From an uncultured Oscillospiraceae bacterium (GTDB lineage: Bacteria > Bacillota > Clostridia > Oscillospirales > Oscillospiraceae): a DNA stretch of 42,806 nt. Both the position numbers and the translations under genes were made by a program. The DNA is taken from contig CANQII010000005.1 in NCBI GenBank assembly GCA_947623875.1, positions 1 to 42,806 on the forward strand, in the 5' to 3' direction. The notes below the pieces were generated by a model that was given only the letters and a program-made list of their open reading frames with translations, ran no database searches and was not told the origin of the DNA. Positions 26,363 through 35,485 of the stretch are shown here, piece after piece. How positions within the stretch are numbered: the first letter of the stretch is position 1; each line of letters opens with the position of its first letter.

Positions 26363-27862
26363 TTACATGCCAAACATGGCGAGGCCGTCGTTGATGGCCC
26401 CTACCACATGCTGAGGGAAGGAGCCGAAGCTCAGATTCAGCGCGATGAAGATCACCACGGCCAGCACATACTCCCAGTGATAGTGGGCTTTCACGTCTTT
26501 GAACTTGTCGTCCTGGCGGTTGGTGAAGATGTTATAGAGGGTGGGGATGTAGTAGAGGGCGTTCAGCAGGGTGCTGAGGGCGATGGCGATGAGGGCGATC
26601 ACCATCCGGGGCGTGCTGGACTCCACCGCCGCCGAGGTGAGCTGCAGCTTCATGATAAAGCCGGCGAAGAAGGGGATGCCCACCGTGGAGAGGGCGCCCA
26701 CGGAGAAGGCAATGCCGCCGAGAGGATCCCGCTTTCCAGCCCCAGTGATGTCCGGCATGGCCTTGCTGCCCCCGGAGACCTCCATGAAGCCGCCGGCGGA
26801 GATAAAGAGCATGGGCTTTGTCACGGCGTGGGCTATAATCTGCACGATGGCGGCCAGCATGCCGGCCCGGCTGTTGAGGCCGATGCCCACATAGATGTAG
26901 CCCACCTGGGCCACGGAGGAGTATGCCAGAAGCCGCTTCACGTCCTTCTGGCGCAGAGCGCCCAGAGAGCCGAAGATCATGGCCACGATGCCGAAGACGA
27001 AGAGGAAGTTGGACACCTTCTCCTCCATGATGATCTCCAGGCCGAAGATGCGGTAGAAGATCTTGATGAGCACGATGATGTAGCCCTTCAGAACGAGACC
27101 GGAGAGAATGGCGCTGGAGGAGGACGTGGCGCTGCCGTGGGCCTCCGGCAGCCAGCTGTGGAAGGGGAAGAGGGCGCTCTTTACCGCGAGACCCACAGAG
27201 AAGAGGCCGATGATCACGGTGAGGGGCAGAGAGTATGTGCCCTCCGCCCAGATCCGCTGCACCTCGGCGGCGATGGGCTCCATCAGCAGCTGGCCGGTGA
27301 TGCTGTACAGGGTGACAATGCCCAGCAGGAACAGACCGGAGCCCAGAAGGCTCATCACCAGATACCGGGTGGTGGCCACCAGGGTCTTGCCGGAGTACTT
27401 CAGCATCACCAGGGCACAGGAGGCGATGGTGTTGATCTCCACGAAGACGTAGGCGGTGAAGAGGTCGTTGGTGTAGATCAGGGCGAAGAGGGAGCTCATG
27501 AGAAGGCTCGCCATGGTAAAGTAGAGGTTGATCTTCTGGCTGGGGCAGTCCTGGAAGATGTGCTCCATGCCTCCCAGAAGGGACAGGATCATCACGCCGG
27601 AGAACACGGTGGCCAGCATGGCCTCCAGAATCCCCACCCGGATCTCATTGCCCCAGGGGGCGCTCCACTTGCCCATCATATAGACGTAGGATTCCCCTGT
27701 CCTGAGGGTGTATAGGAGTGTGAGCAGCGACATCACAAAGGCTGCGGAGAGCCAGAGAAGGCACAGGCGTTTTGCCGCCTTAGGCTTCAGCACCGCGCAG
27801 AAGACGCCGCAGGTGAGACTCAACACGATGGTCAGGAAAGGAAAGTTCTGAACGAGTTCCAT
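26363..27862 (-). CDS. MrpD/NuoN-like antiporter subunit
   Basis: VGLAVKSALFPFHSWLPEAHGSATSSSSAILSGLVLKGYIIVLIKI; KRLLAYSSVAQVGYIYVG. Directly downstream of the MrpC/NuoK-like gene. Confidence 0.8.
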   Translation of the reverse strand: MELVQNFPFLTIVLSLTCGVFCAVLKPKAAKRLCLLWLSAAFVMSLLTLLYTLRTGESYVYMMGKWSAPWGNEIRVGILEAMLATVFSGVMILSLLGGMEHIFQDCPSQKINLYFTMASLLMSSLFALIYTNDLFTAYVFVEINTIASCALVMLKYSGKTLVATTRYLVMSLLGSGLFLLGIVTLYSITGQLLMEPIAAEVQRIWAEGTYSLPLTVIIGLFSVGLAVKSALFPFHSWLPEAHGSATSSSSAILSGLVLKGYIIVLIKIFYRIFGLEIIMEEKVSNFLFVFGIVAMIFGSLGALRQKDVKRLLAYSSVAQVGYIYVGIGLNSRAGMLAAIVQIIAHAVTKPMLFISAGGFMEVSGGSKAMPDITGAGKRDPLGGIAFSVGALSTVGIPFFAGFIMKLQLTSAAVESSTPRMVIALIAIALSTLLNALYYIPTLYNIFTNRQDDKFKDVKAHYHWEYVLAVVIFIALNLSFGSFPQHVVGAINDGLAMFGM

Positions 27863-27868
27863 AGGGTA

Positions 27869-28252
27869 TCAGTCCTGTTCCTTTCGTGCGATGTTCGTGA
27901 TCTCATCGATATCCAGGGTGTGATACCGATCGTAGAGGCGGCAGGTGAGGGCCAGCAGGAATGCGGTCACGGAGACGGACACCACGATGCCGGTGAGCAC
28001 GAGACCTGTGGGGATGGGGTTCACATACAGGGACGGGTCTGTGCCGCTGGTTACCACCGGGGCCAGGCGGCCCTGGATATAGCCCTGGGAGGCCAGAAAC
28101 AGGTAGATGCCGGAGTCCATCAGGTTGAAGCCGATGATCTTCTTGATGATGTTGCGGTGCATCAGCAGAGATGTGAAGCCGATGCCGAAGAGGATCATGG
28201 CGGTGGTCTCATAGTAGTTGGTAAGCAGATGCTGTACGATTTCAGCGATCAT
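27869..28252 (-). CDS. mrpC: MrpC/MnhC (NuoK-like) subunit
   Basis: Short NuoK-like protein: ILFGIGFTSLLMHRNIIKKIIGFNLMDSGIYLF...DPIPTGLVLTGIVVSVSVTAFLLALTCRLY-type region. Confidence 0.85.
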   Translation of the reverse strand: MIAEIVQHLLTNYYETTAMILFGIGFTSLLMHRNIIKKIIGFNLMDSGIYLFLASQGYIQGRLAPVVTSGTDPSLYVNPIPTGLVLTGIVVSVSVTAFLLALTCRLYDRYHTLDIDEITNIARKEQD

Positions 28253-28256
28253 GGGG

Positions 28257-29225
28257 TTATAGCCCTCCTTTCCGGAACAGGGCGTAGAAGCAATACATGG
28301 TGCAGGCCACTTCCAGCCCGACGACAAAGTTGATGGGCAGAATCAGACCGCCGCTGAAGATGGTGCCGGGGATGCCCAGCCAGACGTGGTCCGGCAGCTG
28401 GTTGGCGCCCATGAAGATGAAGTAGGCCATCATGGCGGCATAGGCGGTGAGGCATGCGGTCTTTACCAGGTGGTACATCTCGTCTCCGAAGAACCGCTCT
28501 GTCCGGTGGAACCCGAAGGCCACGGAATTCAGGATCAGACCGGCGCCGATGAGGGAGCCGCCAGAGAAGCCGCCGCCGGGGGACGAGGCGCCGTTCAGAA
28601 TGACGTACATGCCGAAAATGAAGGACAGGGGCACCAGAAGCTTGGCGGACTTCCGGAGGATCTCGTCGCCGTTGGGCTCAAAGTCCATGTCCTCGCCGGT
28701 CTCCGGGATGTCCAGGAGGACGCCGTGCTTCCGCTCCTCCGGGTCCACCCGCAGCAGCACGATGACGCTGCAGGCGGCCACAAAGAGCACATGGGCCTCG
28801 CCCAGGGTGTCGAATCCACGGTAGGCGGAGATCATGCCCGCCACCGCATTCACAGCGCCGGTCTCCTCCGTGCCCTTGGACACATACCGTTCCACCACCT
28901 CATTCACATCGGGGTTGGTGGGGTTGCCGAAGGGCGGCAGGGCGGCGATCACGGACAGCAGCACCGACACCAGGGTGACGCAGATGATCACGCTCATAAA
29001 GCGGTACAGGGTGGTGAAGATGTCCAGGCCCCGGGCATCGAACCAGTGGTACACCCGGGAGCGGACGGACTGCTCTTTGCCCTGATTGGCGGCCAGCCAC
29101 TTGTTGGCCGGGTTGTCTTCGGAGATGGGGGTCTTGGCCTTGTCTCCCAGGGTGTAGTTCTCCGCCCGAAACTCATCCATCTCCACGAAGTTTACGAGCT
29201 TCGCCAAAAATCCATTAGGTTTCAT
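28257..29225 (-). CDS. Fused MbhE-like plus MnhB/MrpB-domain protein
   Basis: LPPFGNPTNPDVNEVVERYVSKGTEETGAVNAVAGMISAYRGFDTLGEAHVLFVAACSVIVLLR (MbhE-like) followed by LLVPLSFIFGMYVILNGASSPGGGFSGGSLIGAGLIL (MnhB). Confidence 0.8.
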   Translation of the reverse strand: MKPNGFLAKLVNFVEMDEFRAENYTLGDKAKTPISEDNPANKWLAANQGKEQSVRSRVYHWFDARGLDIFTTLYRFMSVIICVTLVSVLLSVIAALPPFGNPTNPDVNEVVERYVSKGTEETGAVNAVAGMISAYRGFDTLGEAHVLFVAACSVIVLLRVDPEERKHGVLLDIPETGEDMDFEPNGDEILRKSAKLLVPLSFIFGMYVILNGASSPGGGFSGGSLIGAGLILNSVAFGFHRTERFFGDEMYHLVKTACLTAYAAMMAYFIFMGANQLPDHVWLGIPGTIFSGGLILPINFVVGLEVACTMYCFYALFRKGGL

Positions 29226-29523
29226 CGTGGGCCTCCTCTGCCGCTGCGGGGACTGCGGGCTCCTCGTCCGGGTTCTCATCGTCCTCTGCCTTGATGGCGT
29301 GGATCTTCTTCAGGGTGGCGAAGAAGAGAAGGCTGGTGACGCCGGCACCCACAGCGGCCTCTGTGATGGCCAGATCCGGGGCCTCCAGCGTGAGCCACAG
29401 CACACTCATGATCAGGCTGAAGCTCATGAAGATGATGATGGAGGCCAGAAGGTTTCGGTTGACGCTGACGGACACCGCACAGACGATGAGGAAGATCAGC
29501 AGAATGCCTTCGATAACAGTCAT
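29215..29523 (-). CDS. DUF4040/MbhD-like subunit (equivalent to part of the MrpA C-terminus)
   Basis: RNLLASIIIFMSFSLIMSVLWLTLEAPDLAITEAAVGAGVTSLLFFATL. Confidence 0.8.
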   Translation of the reverse strand: MTVIEGILLIFLIVCAVSVSVNRNLLASIIIFMSFSLIMSVLWLTLEAPDLAITEAAVGAGVTSLLFFATLKKIHAIKAEDDENPDEEPAVPAAAEEAHDET

Positions 29524-29966
29524 GATTTCGGCTCCTCCTTTGACGGTTTGCCGCCCTTGCCGTGGTGGGCGTGCTCGTCGTGGAAGGCACGGCGCCGCAC
29601 GGCCACGCTGGAGCGCTCCAGGCCCTGTTCGTCTGTGGCGTCCTCGTAGCGCTCCTCCTCCACCTCCGCCGCGGCGGTGCCGTTGGAGAGCTCCATCAGC
29701 ATGATGAGGTGGCTGGATACCGGGCTGGTGATCCAGACCAGAGCCACGATCAGCAGAAGCTTTAGGCTAGTGGCGTCCAGACCGTGGAAGAGGGTGATGC
29801 CCACCACCACGCCCAGAAGGCCCAAAGTGTCTCCCAGAGCCGCCGCGTGCATCCGGTTCAGGGCGAAGCGGAACTTGAAGTTGCCCACCACGGAGGAGAC
29901 GATGAAAAAGACGCCGAAGCCCAGGCAGAAGGTGCCCAGAAGAAAACGAATCCAGTGCAGTATCAT
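29520..29966 (-). CDS. mrpG: MrpG/MnhG subunit
   Basis: FRFALNRMHAAALGDTLGLLGVVVGITLFHG...LIVALVWITSPVSSHLIM. Confidence 0.85.
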   Translation of the reverse strand: MILHWIRFLLGTFCLGFGVFFIVSSVVGNFKFRFALNRMHAAALGDTLGLLGVVVGITLFHGLDATSLKLLLIVALVWITSPVSSHLIMLMELSNGTAAAEVEEERYEDATDEQGLERSSVAVRRRAFHDEHAHHGKGGKPSKEEPKS

Positions 29967-30343
29967 TTCGACTTCCTCCGCTTCGGAAGGTCCGGCTCCA
30001 CAATAGGCTTGCGGCCAGAGCGCACTTCCCGCTCCCGGCCCTTCTTCTGGTCTACCCGCCACTGCTGATACACGCCGATGTCCATCTTGGTGAGCACCGT
30101 GACCGCCAGGAAGCTGAACATGGCGTAGATGATGGCGATGTCCACCAGCCAATTCTCATGAAGCCGCACCACCAGGCACACGATGAGGCAGATGGCCTGG
30201 GTGCCGATCATGTTGACCCCCACGATCCGGTCCGACTTCCGCGGGCCGATGAAGGTGCGCACCAGGGTGATGAGGGCCGCCACCGCCAGAATGTCCAGGG
30301 CGATGGTGACCACTATCGGCGTTAGCTCTTTCAATGGGTCCAT
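29963..30343 (-). CDS. mrpF: MrpF/MnhF subunit
   Basis: LITLVRTFIGPRKSDRIVGVNMIGTQAICLIVCL...WLVDIAIIYAMFSFLAVTVLTK. Confidence 0.85.
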   Translation of the reverse strand: MDPLKELTPIVVTIALDILAVAALITLVRTFIGPRKSDRIVGVNMIGTQAICLIVCLVVRLHENWLVDIAIIYAMFSFLAVTVLTKMDIGVYQQWRVDQKKGREREVRSGRKPIVEPDLPKRRKSK

Positions 30344-30804
30344 AGTCCGGCCTCCCAACGTTCCAGTTTGTCTACAAATGCGCTGTCTCCCAGATCCTCA
30401 GACATGCTGCGGTCCAGACAGTGCACCAGGAACTCCCCGTTGTGGAGGTTCCCGGTGATGGTGCCGGGGGTCATGGTGATGCAGTCTGCCAGCAGCACCT
30501 GGCCCATGGTGGTCTTCACCCGCTCCGGCTTGAACTGGACCACCACCGGGTCCGGCTTCTTGCCGCCGTAGATGTAGGGCAGCAGGGCAAAGCAGGATTT
30601 GACCACTTCCCGGAGCAGTACCGCCAGCAGCACCAGCAGCCGGGGCAGGCGCTTCAGGGAATTCCAGCCTCTGCGGGGATGGTAATAGAGAAAACGCCAG
30701 CTGAAGAGATAGAGCAGAACTGAGAGGATGGCCCCTACCGCCAGCACATCCCAGTCCAGCCTGCCGTTGAGCAGCACCCAGACGGCAAAGAACAGTACTA
30801 TCAT
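30331..30804 (-). CDS. mrpE: MrpE/MnhE subunit
   Basis: VWVLLNGRLDWDVLAVGAILSVLLYLFSWRF...VLLADCITMTPGTITGNLHNGEFLVHCLDR. Confidence 0.85.
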   Translation of the reverse strand: MIVLFFAVWVLLNGRLDWDVLAVGAILSVLLYLFSWRFLYYHPRRGWNSLKRLPRLLVLLAVLLREVVKSCFALLPYIYGGKKPDPVVVQFKPERVKTTMGQVLLADCITMTPGTITGNLHNGEFLVHCLDRSMSEDLGDSAFVDKLERWEAGLWTH

Positions 30805-30852
30805 GAATTCGCCCCCATAATCGGGTTGTATGGCATGCCGCTTGGGCCGCCC

Positions 30853-31266
30853 TCACCCATCGTTGATATTTCTGGCCCGAGAGACCATGTGCAGCAGCAC
30901 GTCGTGAAACACGGCGGCGTCCACCGGCGGCAGCTCCTGGTGCATGGCGGTCTGCCACTTGTCCTGGATCTCCTGCTGCAGGTGCTGGTACTGGTACGCC
31001 TTTGGGGTGAGCCAGACCTGTTTGGCCCGCCGGTCTCCCGCATCCTGCCGGCGCTCCACGAGACCGCTTTGCTCCATATGCTGGAGGGTGCGGGCCGTGG
31101 CCGCCTTGTCAATGCAGTGCTCCCGCGCCAGTTCGTCCTGGGTGATGCCGTCCTGTTCGTACAGAGTCCCCAGGTAGAGAAACTCGGCAGGAGAGAGACC
31201 GCTGTCCTGCAGTTCCCGCTTGAGAAATACCATGAACTGGCGGTGTAGAATGCTGATGTTCTTCAT
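30853..31266 (-). CDS. MarR family transcriptional regulator
   Basis: YLGTLYEQDGITQDELAREHCIDKAATARTLQHMEQSGLVERRQDAGDRRAKQVWLT; first gene upstream of mrpE, same strand. Confidence 0.85.
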   Translation of the reverse strand: MKNISILHRQFMVFLKRELQDSGLSPAEFLYLGTLYEQDGITQDELAREHCIDKAATARTLQHMEQSGLVERRQDAGDRRAKQVWLTPKAYQYQHLQQEIQDKWQTAMHQELPPVDAAVFHDVLLHMVSRARNINDG

Positions 31267-31287
31267 AAACCGAGTCACCTCCCTTTC

Positions 31288-31331
31288 GTTGACGCGGCAA
31301 CCGTTATACCAGAGAAAGGGAGGACTGTCAA
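31288..31331 (-). promoter_or_regulatory. Promoter and candidate MarR operator
   Basis: Minus strand: TTGACA - 17 nt - TATAAC. The 14-nt palindrome GTTGACGCGGCAAC (6/7 symmetric) at 31288-31301 lies just downstream of the -10. Confidence 0.6.
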
Positions 31332-31465
31332 CGGCAAAGAACGGGGATATCCGGGCCGTCAAAACGAAAAAAGCTGTGCAAAATGGCTGTATTTTTGGGG
31401 GCTGACAGCGAATAGGAAAATGTTGGATTGCATCGTTTGGGCGCTTCCGGGGCAGAAAACAATCG

Positions 31466-31494
31466 TTGCATGGAGAGCCAATCTGTGGTACAAT
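31466..31494 (+). promoter_or_regulatory. Promoter of the DUF2804 gene
   Basis: TTGCAT - 17 nt - TACAAT. Confidence 0.55.
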
Positions 31495-31558
31495 TCAGTG
31501 GAAGAAAACGGCACCGCCAGCGTGCGGCATATCTGCAGGATGAGGGAGAGAGAAATGC

Positions 31559-32590
31559 ATGCAGCATGAGATCACCAGAGTGATTCCCCTGTTGGATGAC
31601 AAGGGGAACCTGACCGAGCCGGGATTCGCCCGGAAGTTGCTGCCCGTCTATGACCGCAATGCCGTAAAAGGCGGGCCTGCCAGGCTGAAGGAGTGGGACT
31701 ACTACTACATCGGCAACGACCGCTTCGGCGTTGCCCTCACCATCGCGGACAACAGCTACATGGGGCTGGACTCCATCTCCTTCCTGTCCTTTACCGGCAC
31801 CCCCTGGCAGATCACCAAGAGCCCCATGCGGGCCTTCCCTATGGGCGGCACCTGTCTGCCCTCTACTTCCGCAGAGGGCGTAACCGCGGTGTCCGGCAAG
31901 GGCTACGGCCTGGTGTTCATCGTAGAGGGCGGCAAGCGGGTGCTCACCGCCCACATGGACAGCTACCGGGGCACAGACCCCATCGATGTCCATGTGGTCC
32001 TCTCAGACGAGCCGGAGGAGTCCATGGTGATCTGCACCCCCTTCGACAAGCCCGGCCACTTCTACTTCAACCAGAAGATCAACTGCATGCGGGCCAGGGG
32101 CAACGTGCAGATCGGCGCCGAGCGCTACGACTTCCACCCGGAGGACTCCTTCGGGGTGCTGGACTGGGGCAGAGGGGTCTGGACGTACCACAACACCTGG
32201 TATTGGGGCTCCGCCTCGGGGCTTCTGGACGGGGTGCCCTTCGGGTTCAACATCGGCTACGGCTTCGGCAACACCCGGGCCGCCACAGAGAACATGCTCT
32301 TCTACAACGGCAAGGCCCACAAGCTCTCTGAGGTGGTCTTCCACATCCCTATGAAAGACAAGAAGGAGGACTACCTGAAGCCCTGGACCTTCTCCAGCGA
32401 TGACGGCAAGTTCGAGATGGACTTTCTCCCCATCCTGGACCGGGCCTCCAACACGGACTTCAAGGTGCTCAAAAGCGACCAGCACCAGGTGTTCGGCCGG
32501 TTCACCGGCACGGCGGTGCTGGAGGACAGCACGCGCCTCAGTGTGAAGGACCTGCTGGGCTTTGCAGAGAAAGTGGAGAACAAGTGGTGA
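31559..32590 (+). CDS. DUF2804 domain-containing protein
   Basis: 343 aa; LKEWDYYYIGNDRFGVALTIADNSYMG..., DSFGVLDWGRGVWTYHNTWYWGSASGLLDGVPFGFNIGYGFG. Confidence 0.8.
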   Translation: MQHEITRVIPLLDDKGNLTEPGFARKLLPVYDRNAVKGGPARLKEWDYYYIGNDRFGVALTIADNSYMGLDSISFLSFTGTPWQITKSPMRAFPMGGTCLPSTSAEGVTAVSGKGYGLVFIVEGGKRVLTAHMDSYRGTDPIDVHVVLSDEPEESMVICTPFDKPGHFYFNQKINCMRARGNVQIGAERYDFHPEDSFGVLDWGRGVWTYHNTWYWGSASGLLDGVPFGFNIGYGFGNTRAATENMLFYNGKAHKLSEVVFHIPMKDKKEDYLKPWTFSSDDGKFEMDFLPILDRASNTDFKVLKSDQHQVFGRFTGTAVLEDSTRLSVKDLLGFAEKVENKW

Positions 32591-32595
32591 GGCAG

Positions 32596-32628
32596 GCGGC
32601 AGCCCCGGAGACGGGGGCTGCCGCTTTC
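32596..32628 (+). terminator. Terminator after the DUF2804 gene
   Basis: GCGGCAGCCCC-GGAGAC-GGGGGCTGCCGC then TTTCC. Confidence 0.65.
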
Positions 32629-32710
32629 CGAGAAGCCGTATTCCGGCCGCACTGCGGCTGGTGATAAACTATGGGAGGGGAGGGGCTCTGCCGCGGCAGA
32701 GCCCGCACAC

Positions 32711-33676
32711 ATGAAGAAGTTTGACCTGGAAAAGCAGATGCAGACTGCGAGACAGATCAAGGCTCTGCTGGAGCCGCAATTTGATGATCTGACCTTCGCG
32801 ATCGTGGAAAGCGAAGAGGACAAGTACGTGGAGCTCTGCGCCGATCGGCCGGGGGACGGGGTAGTCGCCTCCATCACCATGGACGAATTCCCCAAGAGAG
32901 CGTCTTTGGAAGAGAAGGCGGAGATCTTCAAAGGAATCATTGAGGAGTTGCTCTCCGATGACGATGAGGAAGAAGACGAGAAAGACGCGGACGATGGGGA
33001 CTCGGCGATAGAAGACAGGGTTTTGAACATTGTGGAGCAGTATCGCAACTGCAGCCGGGACTATATGCTGCGGCATGTGCTATTGGAGGCGGTGGACGAG
33101 AGGCAGAACGCCGAGATGCTCCAGCGTTGCACCCATGTGAAGCAGCTGGACCTGGCCGGGCTGTTTGTCTTCCCTGTGCGAGTGGACCATCATACCACAG
33201 GGGCGATGCAGCTGTCCTGGGACCAGGTGAAGGCCCTGGGCATCACGGCGGACGAGCTTTACGCCGCGGCCCGGAAGAACATGGTGCGGTATCTCCGGGT
33301 GCGGGTCTGCCCGCTGTTGAGACTGGGACATCAGGTGACGCGGCATGGCATATGGTATGGGAGAGGCCTGGAGAATGCCGACATGGACGAGGACGGCTGG
33401 TACGCCATCGGCAGCCACAGGAAGATCCTGTCCTCCGGATTCCTGTTTGTGCCGGAGGTGCTGGATGCGCTGGGAGAGAAGCTGGAGAGCAACTACTATA
33501 TCACCGCGCCCAACGTCCACGAGATGATGATTTGCCGGGAGAGCGGGGACAGGAGTATCCTGCAGGCCTATGTGGACTGGCTGAAGCAGACAAGGCAGGA
33601 CGACAAGTTCGCCCTCCCCGATCACCTCTATTTCTACGACCGCGCCAAAGGCCTGCAGAGCGTGAACCGCCTCTGA
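32711..33676 (+). CDS. DUF5688 family protein (paralogue 1, isolated)
   Basis: CTHVKQLDLAGLFVFPVRV...LGITADELYAAARKNMVR...SGFLFVPEVLDALGEKLESNYYI matches the other copies in this window. Confidence 0.75.
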   Translation: MKKFDLEKQMQTARQIKALLEPQFDDLTFAIVESEEDKYVELCADRPGDGVVASITMDEFPKRASLEEKAEIFKGIIEELLSDDDEEEDEKDADDGDSAIEDRVLNIVEQYRNCSRDYMLRHVLLEAVDERQNAEMLQRCTHVKQLDLAGLFVFPVRVDHHTTGAMQLSWDQVKALGITADELYAAARKNMVRYLRVRVCPLLRLGHQVTRHGIWYGRGLENADMDEDGWYAIGSHRKILSSGFLFVPEVLDALGEKLESNYYITAPNVHEMMICRESGDRSILQAYVDWLKQTRQDDKFALPDHLYFYDRAKGLQSVNRL

Positions 33677-33704
33677 GCCGGTTAGATCGTTTCGGGTACA
33701 AGAG

Positions 33705-33740
33705 AGCCCAATCAGGTTTCATAAAACTGATTGGGCTTTT
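33705..33740 (+). terminator. Terminator after DUF5688 paralogue 1
   Basis: AGCCCAATCAG...CTGATTGGGCTTTT. Confidence 0.8.
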
Positions 33741-33804
33741 CCCATACAGGGCATGCGGATGCCCAGAACCACGGAAATTCGATGGACAGCGGGGGAAAAC
33801 TTAG

Positions 33805-34476
33805 ATGGCAGCATACAAGATCATGATCCTGGAGGACGACCCTGTGATCCGCACGGAACTGCGCAATCTGCTCCGGGGGAACGGCTACGATGCCATGGCG
33901 GTATCGGATTTCTCCAGAGCGATCCAGAAAGTCCGGGAGCAGTCGCCCCATCTCATCCTGCTGGATATCAAGCTGCCCCGGCGGGACGGCTTATCCCTGT
34001 GCGCTGAGATCCGCACCTTCTCCAATGCCCCCATTGTCTTTGTGACGGGCGCCAACACGGACATGGACGAGCTCAACAGCATCCTGCTGGGCGGCGACGC
34101 CTACATCACCAAGCCGTACAACACCGCCATTCTGCTGGCAAAGATCGCCTCCCTGCTCAAGCGGGCCTATCCCACCGGGGAACAGGCGGTGATTCCGTAT
34201 CGAAACACCATTTTGCACATGGAGAGCGGTAAACTGGAGCATGACGGACAGCAGATCGACCTCACCAAGAACGAACTGAAGATCCTCTACTACCTCTATA
34301 AACATGCGGGGAAGATCTGCTCCCGAGGCGACCTGATCGACTTTCTCTGGGACAACCAGCTCTATGTGGACGACAACACGCTCAGCGTGAACATCAACCG
34401 GATCCGGGACAAGCTGGCCTCCATCGGCCTGCACGACTTCATCCAGACCAAGCACCGGCAGGGGTACTTAATATGA
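33805..34476 (+). CDS. Response regulator, OmpR/BceR-like
   Basis: Receiver domain (IMILEDDPVIRTELRNLL...HLILLDIKLPRRDG...AYITKPYN) plus winged-helix output domain (DLTKNELKILYYLYKHAG...VNINRIRDKL). Confidence 0.9.
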   Translation: MAAYKIMILEDDPVIRTELRNLLRGNGYDAMAVSDFSRAIQKVREQSPHLILLDIKLPRRDGLSLCAEIRTFSNAPIVFVTGANTDMDELNSILLGGDAYITKPYNTAILLAKIASLLKRAYPTGEQAVIPYRNTILHMESGKLEHDGQQIDLTKNELKILYYLYKHAGKICSRGDLIDFLWDNQLYVDDNTLSVNINRIRDKLASIGLHDFIQTKHRQGYLI

Positions 34477-35485
34477 ACGGAAAGCAGTACTGGAAAGAGA
34501 GAATCCCGCTGCTTCTGCTGCACGGCATCGGCATGGGGGCGCTCACCGCCTTTCTCCTGCTGAATGGGGTCAATCGGGATAGCATCCTCCTAATTTTGGC
34601 AGTCTGGGGCACGGTTTTGGCCGGCTATCTGATCTGGGTGTACTGCGCGAGGAAAGCGGAGATGGACAAGCTCCTCCGATTGGCAGAGCAGCTGGAAGAG
34701 CGCTATCTGCTCCCGGAGGTGATGGAGCGCCCTGTCCGGGCGGACGATGCGGTGTTTCCCAGCTTCTGAAGCGGTCTGGAAAGTCCATGCTGGAGCAGGT
34801 CTCGGCGGCAAAGCGGGAGCAGGCGGAATACCGGGAGTACATCGAACAGTGGGTCCACGAGATCAAGATGCCTATCACCGCCATGAAGCTGCTCTGCGAA
34901 AACCACAGAACGGAGTTTACGAAAGAGCTGCTGGTGGAACTGGAACAGACAAACCGCTATATCGAGCAGGCCCTGTTCTACGCCAGAAGCGAGCACCCGG
35001 AAAAGGACTATCTGGTGCGGGAAGTCCGCCTTTTTGATGTGGTCCATCAGGCCATTGTGGAAAACCGATATCTGCTCCGCCAGCACAGCGTGCAGGTTGA
35101 CCTGGCGGAGACCGATGTGAGCGTGTACTCCGATGAAAAGTGGCTGTGCTTTATTCTGAACCAGATCATTGTGAATGCGGTACAATATCGGACGGAGAAG
35201 CCGGTGATCCGGTTCTCTGCAGAGCTGAGCGGGAATACGGTGTCTCTCAGCATCGCGGACAACGGCATCGGCATTCCGGACAGCGACCTCCCCCGGATCT
35301 TTGAGAAGGGCTTCACCGGGGAAAACGGGCGAAGCGCCTCACAGACTGCCACAGGGATTGGGCTCTATCTCTGCAAACGCCTGTGTGAGAAACTGGACAT
35401 CGGCCTTACCGCTACCTCCGATGCCGAGACGGTGTTCCGGCTTTCGTTCTACTGCAATGATCTCATCCATCCGGTGCAGGGCTGA
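34473..35485 (+). pseudogene. BceS-like sensor histidine kinase split by a frameshift (34473-34769 and 34787-35485)
   Basis: N-terminal two-TM part ends ...ADDAVFPSF*. The other frame continues QLLKRSGKSMLEQVSAAKREQAEYREYIEQWVHEIKMPITAM... with HATPase features NAVQYR and IADNGIGIPDSDLPRIFEKGFTG. One nucleotide missing near 34755-34761. Confidence 0.75.

Noticed and set aside
26174-27715. Plus-strand 513-aa ORF and other plus-strand ORFs in 21.6-30 kb
   Set aside because: Antisense shadows of the Mrp-like operon with His/Glu/Gly-rich composition.
34755-34761. Programmed -1 frameshifting in the histidine kinase
   Set aside because: TTTCCC is in phase TTT|CCC and does not form a canonical X XXY YYZ heptamer; no obvious downstream stimulatory structure was identified.
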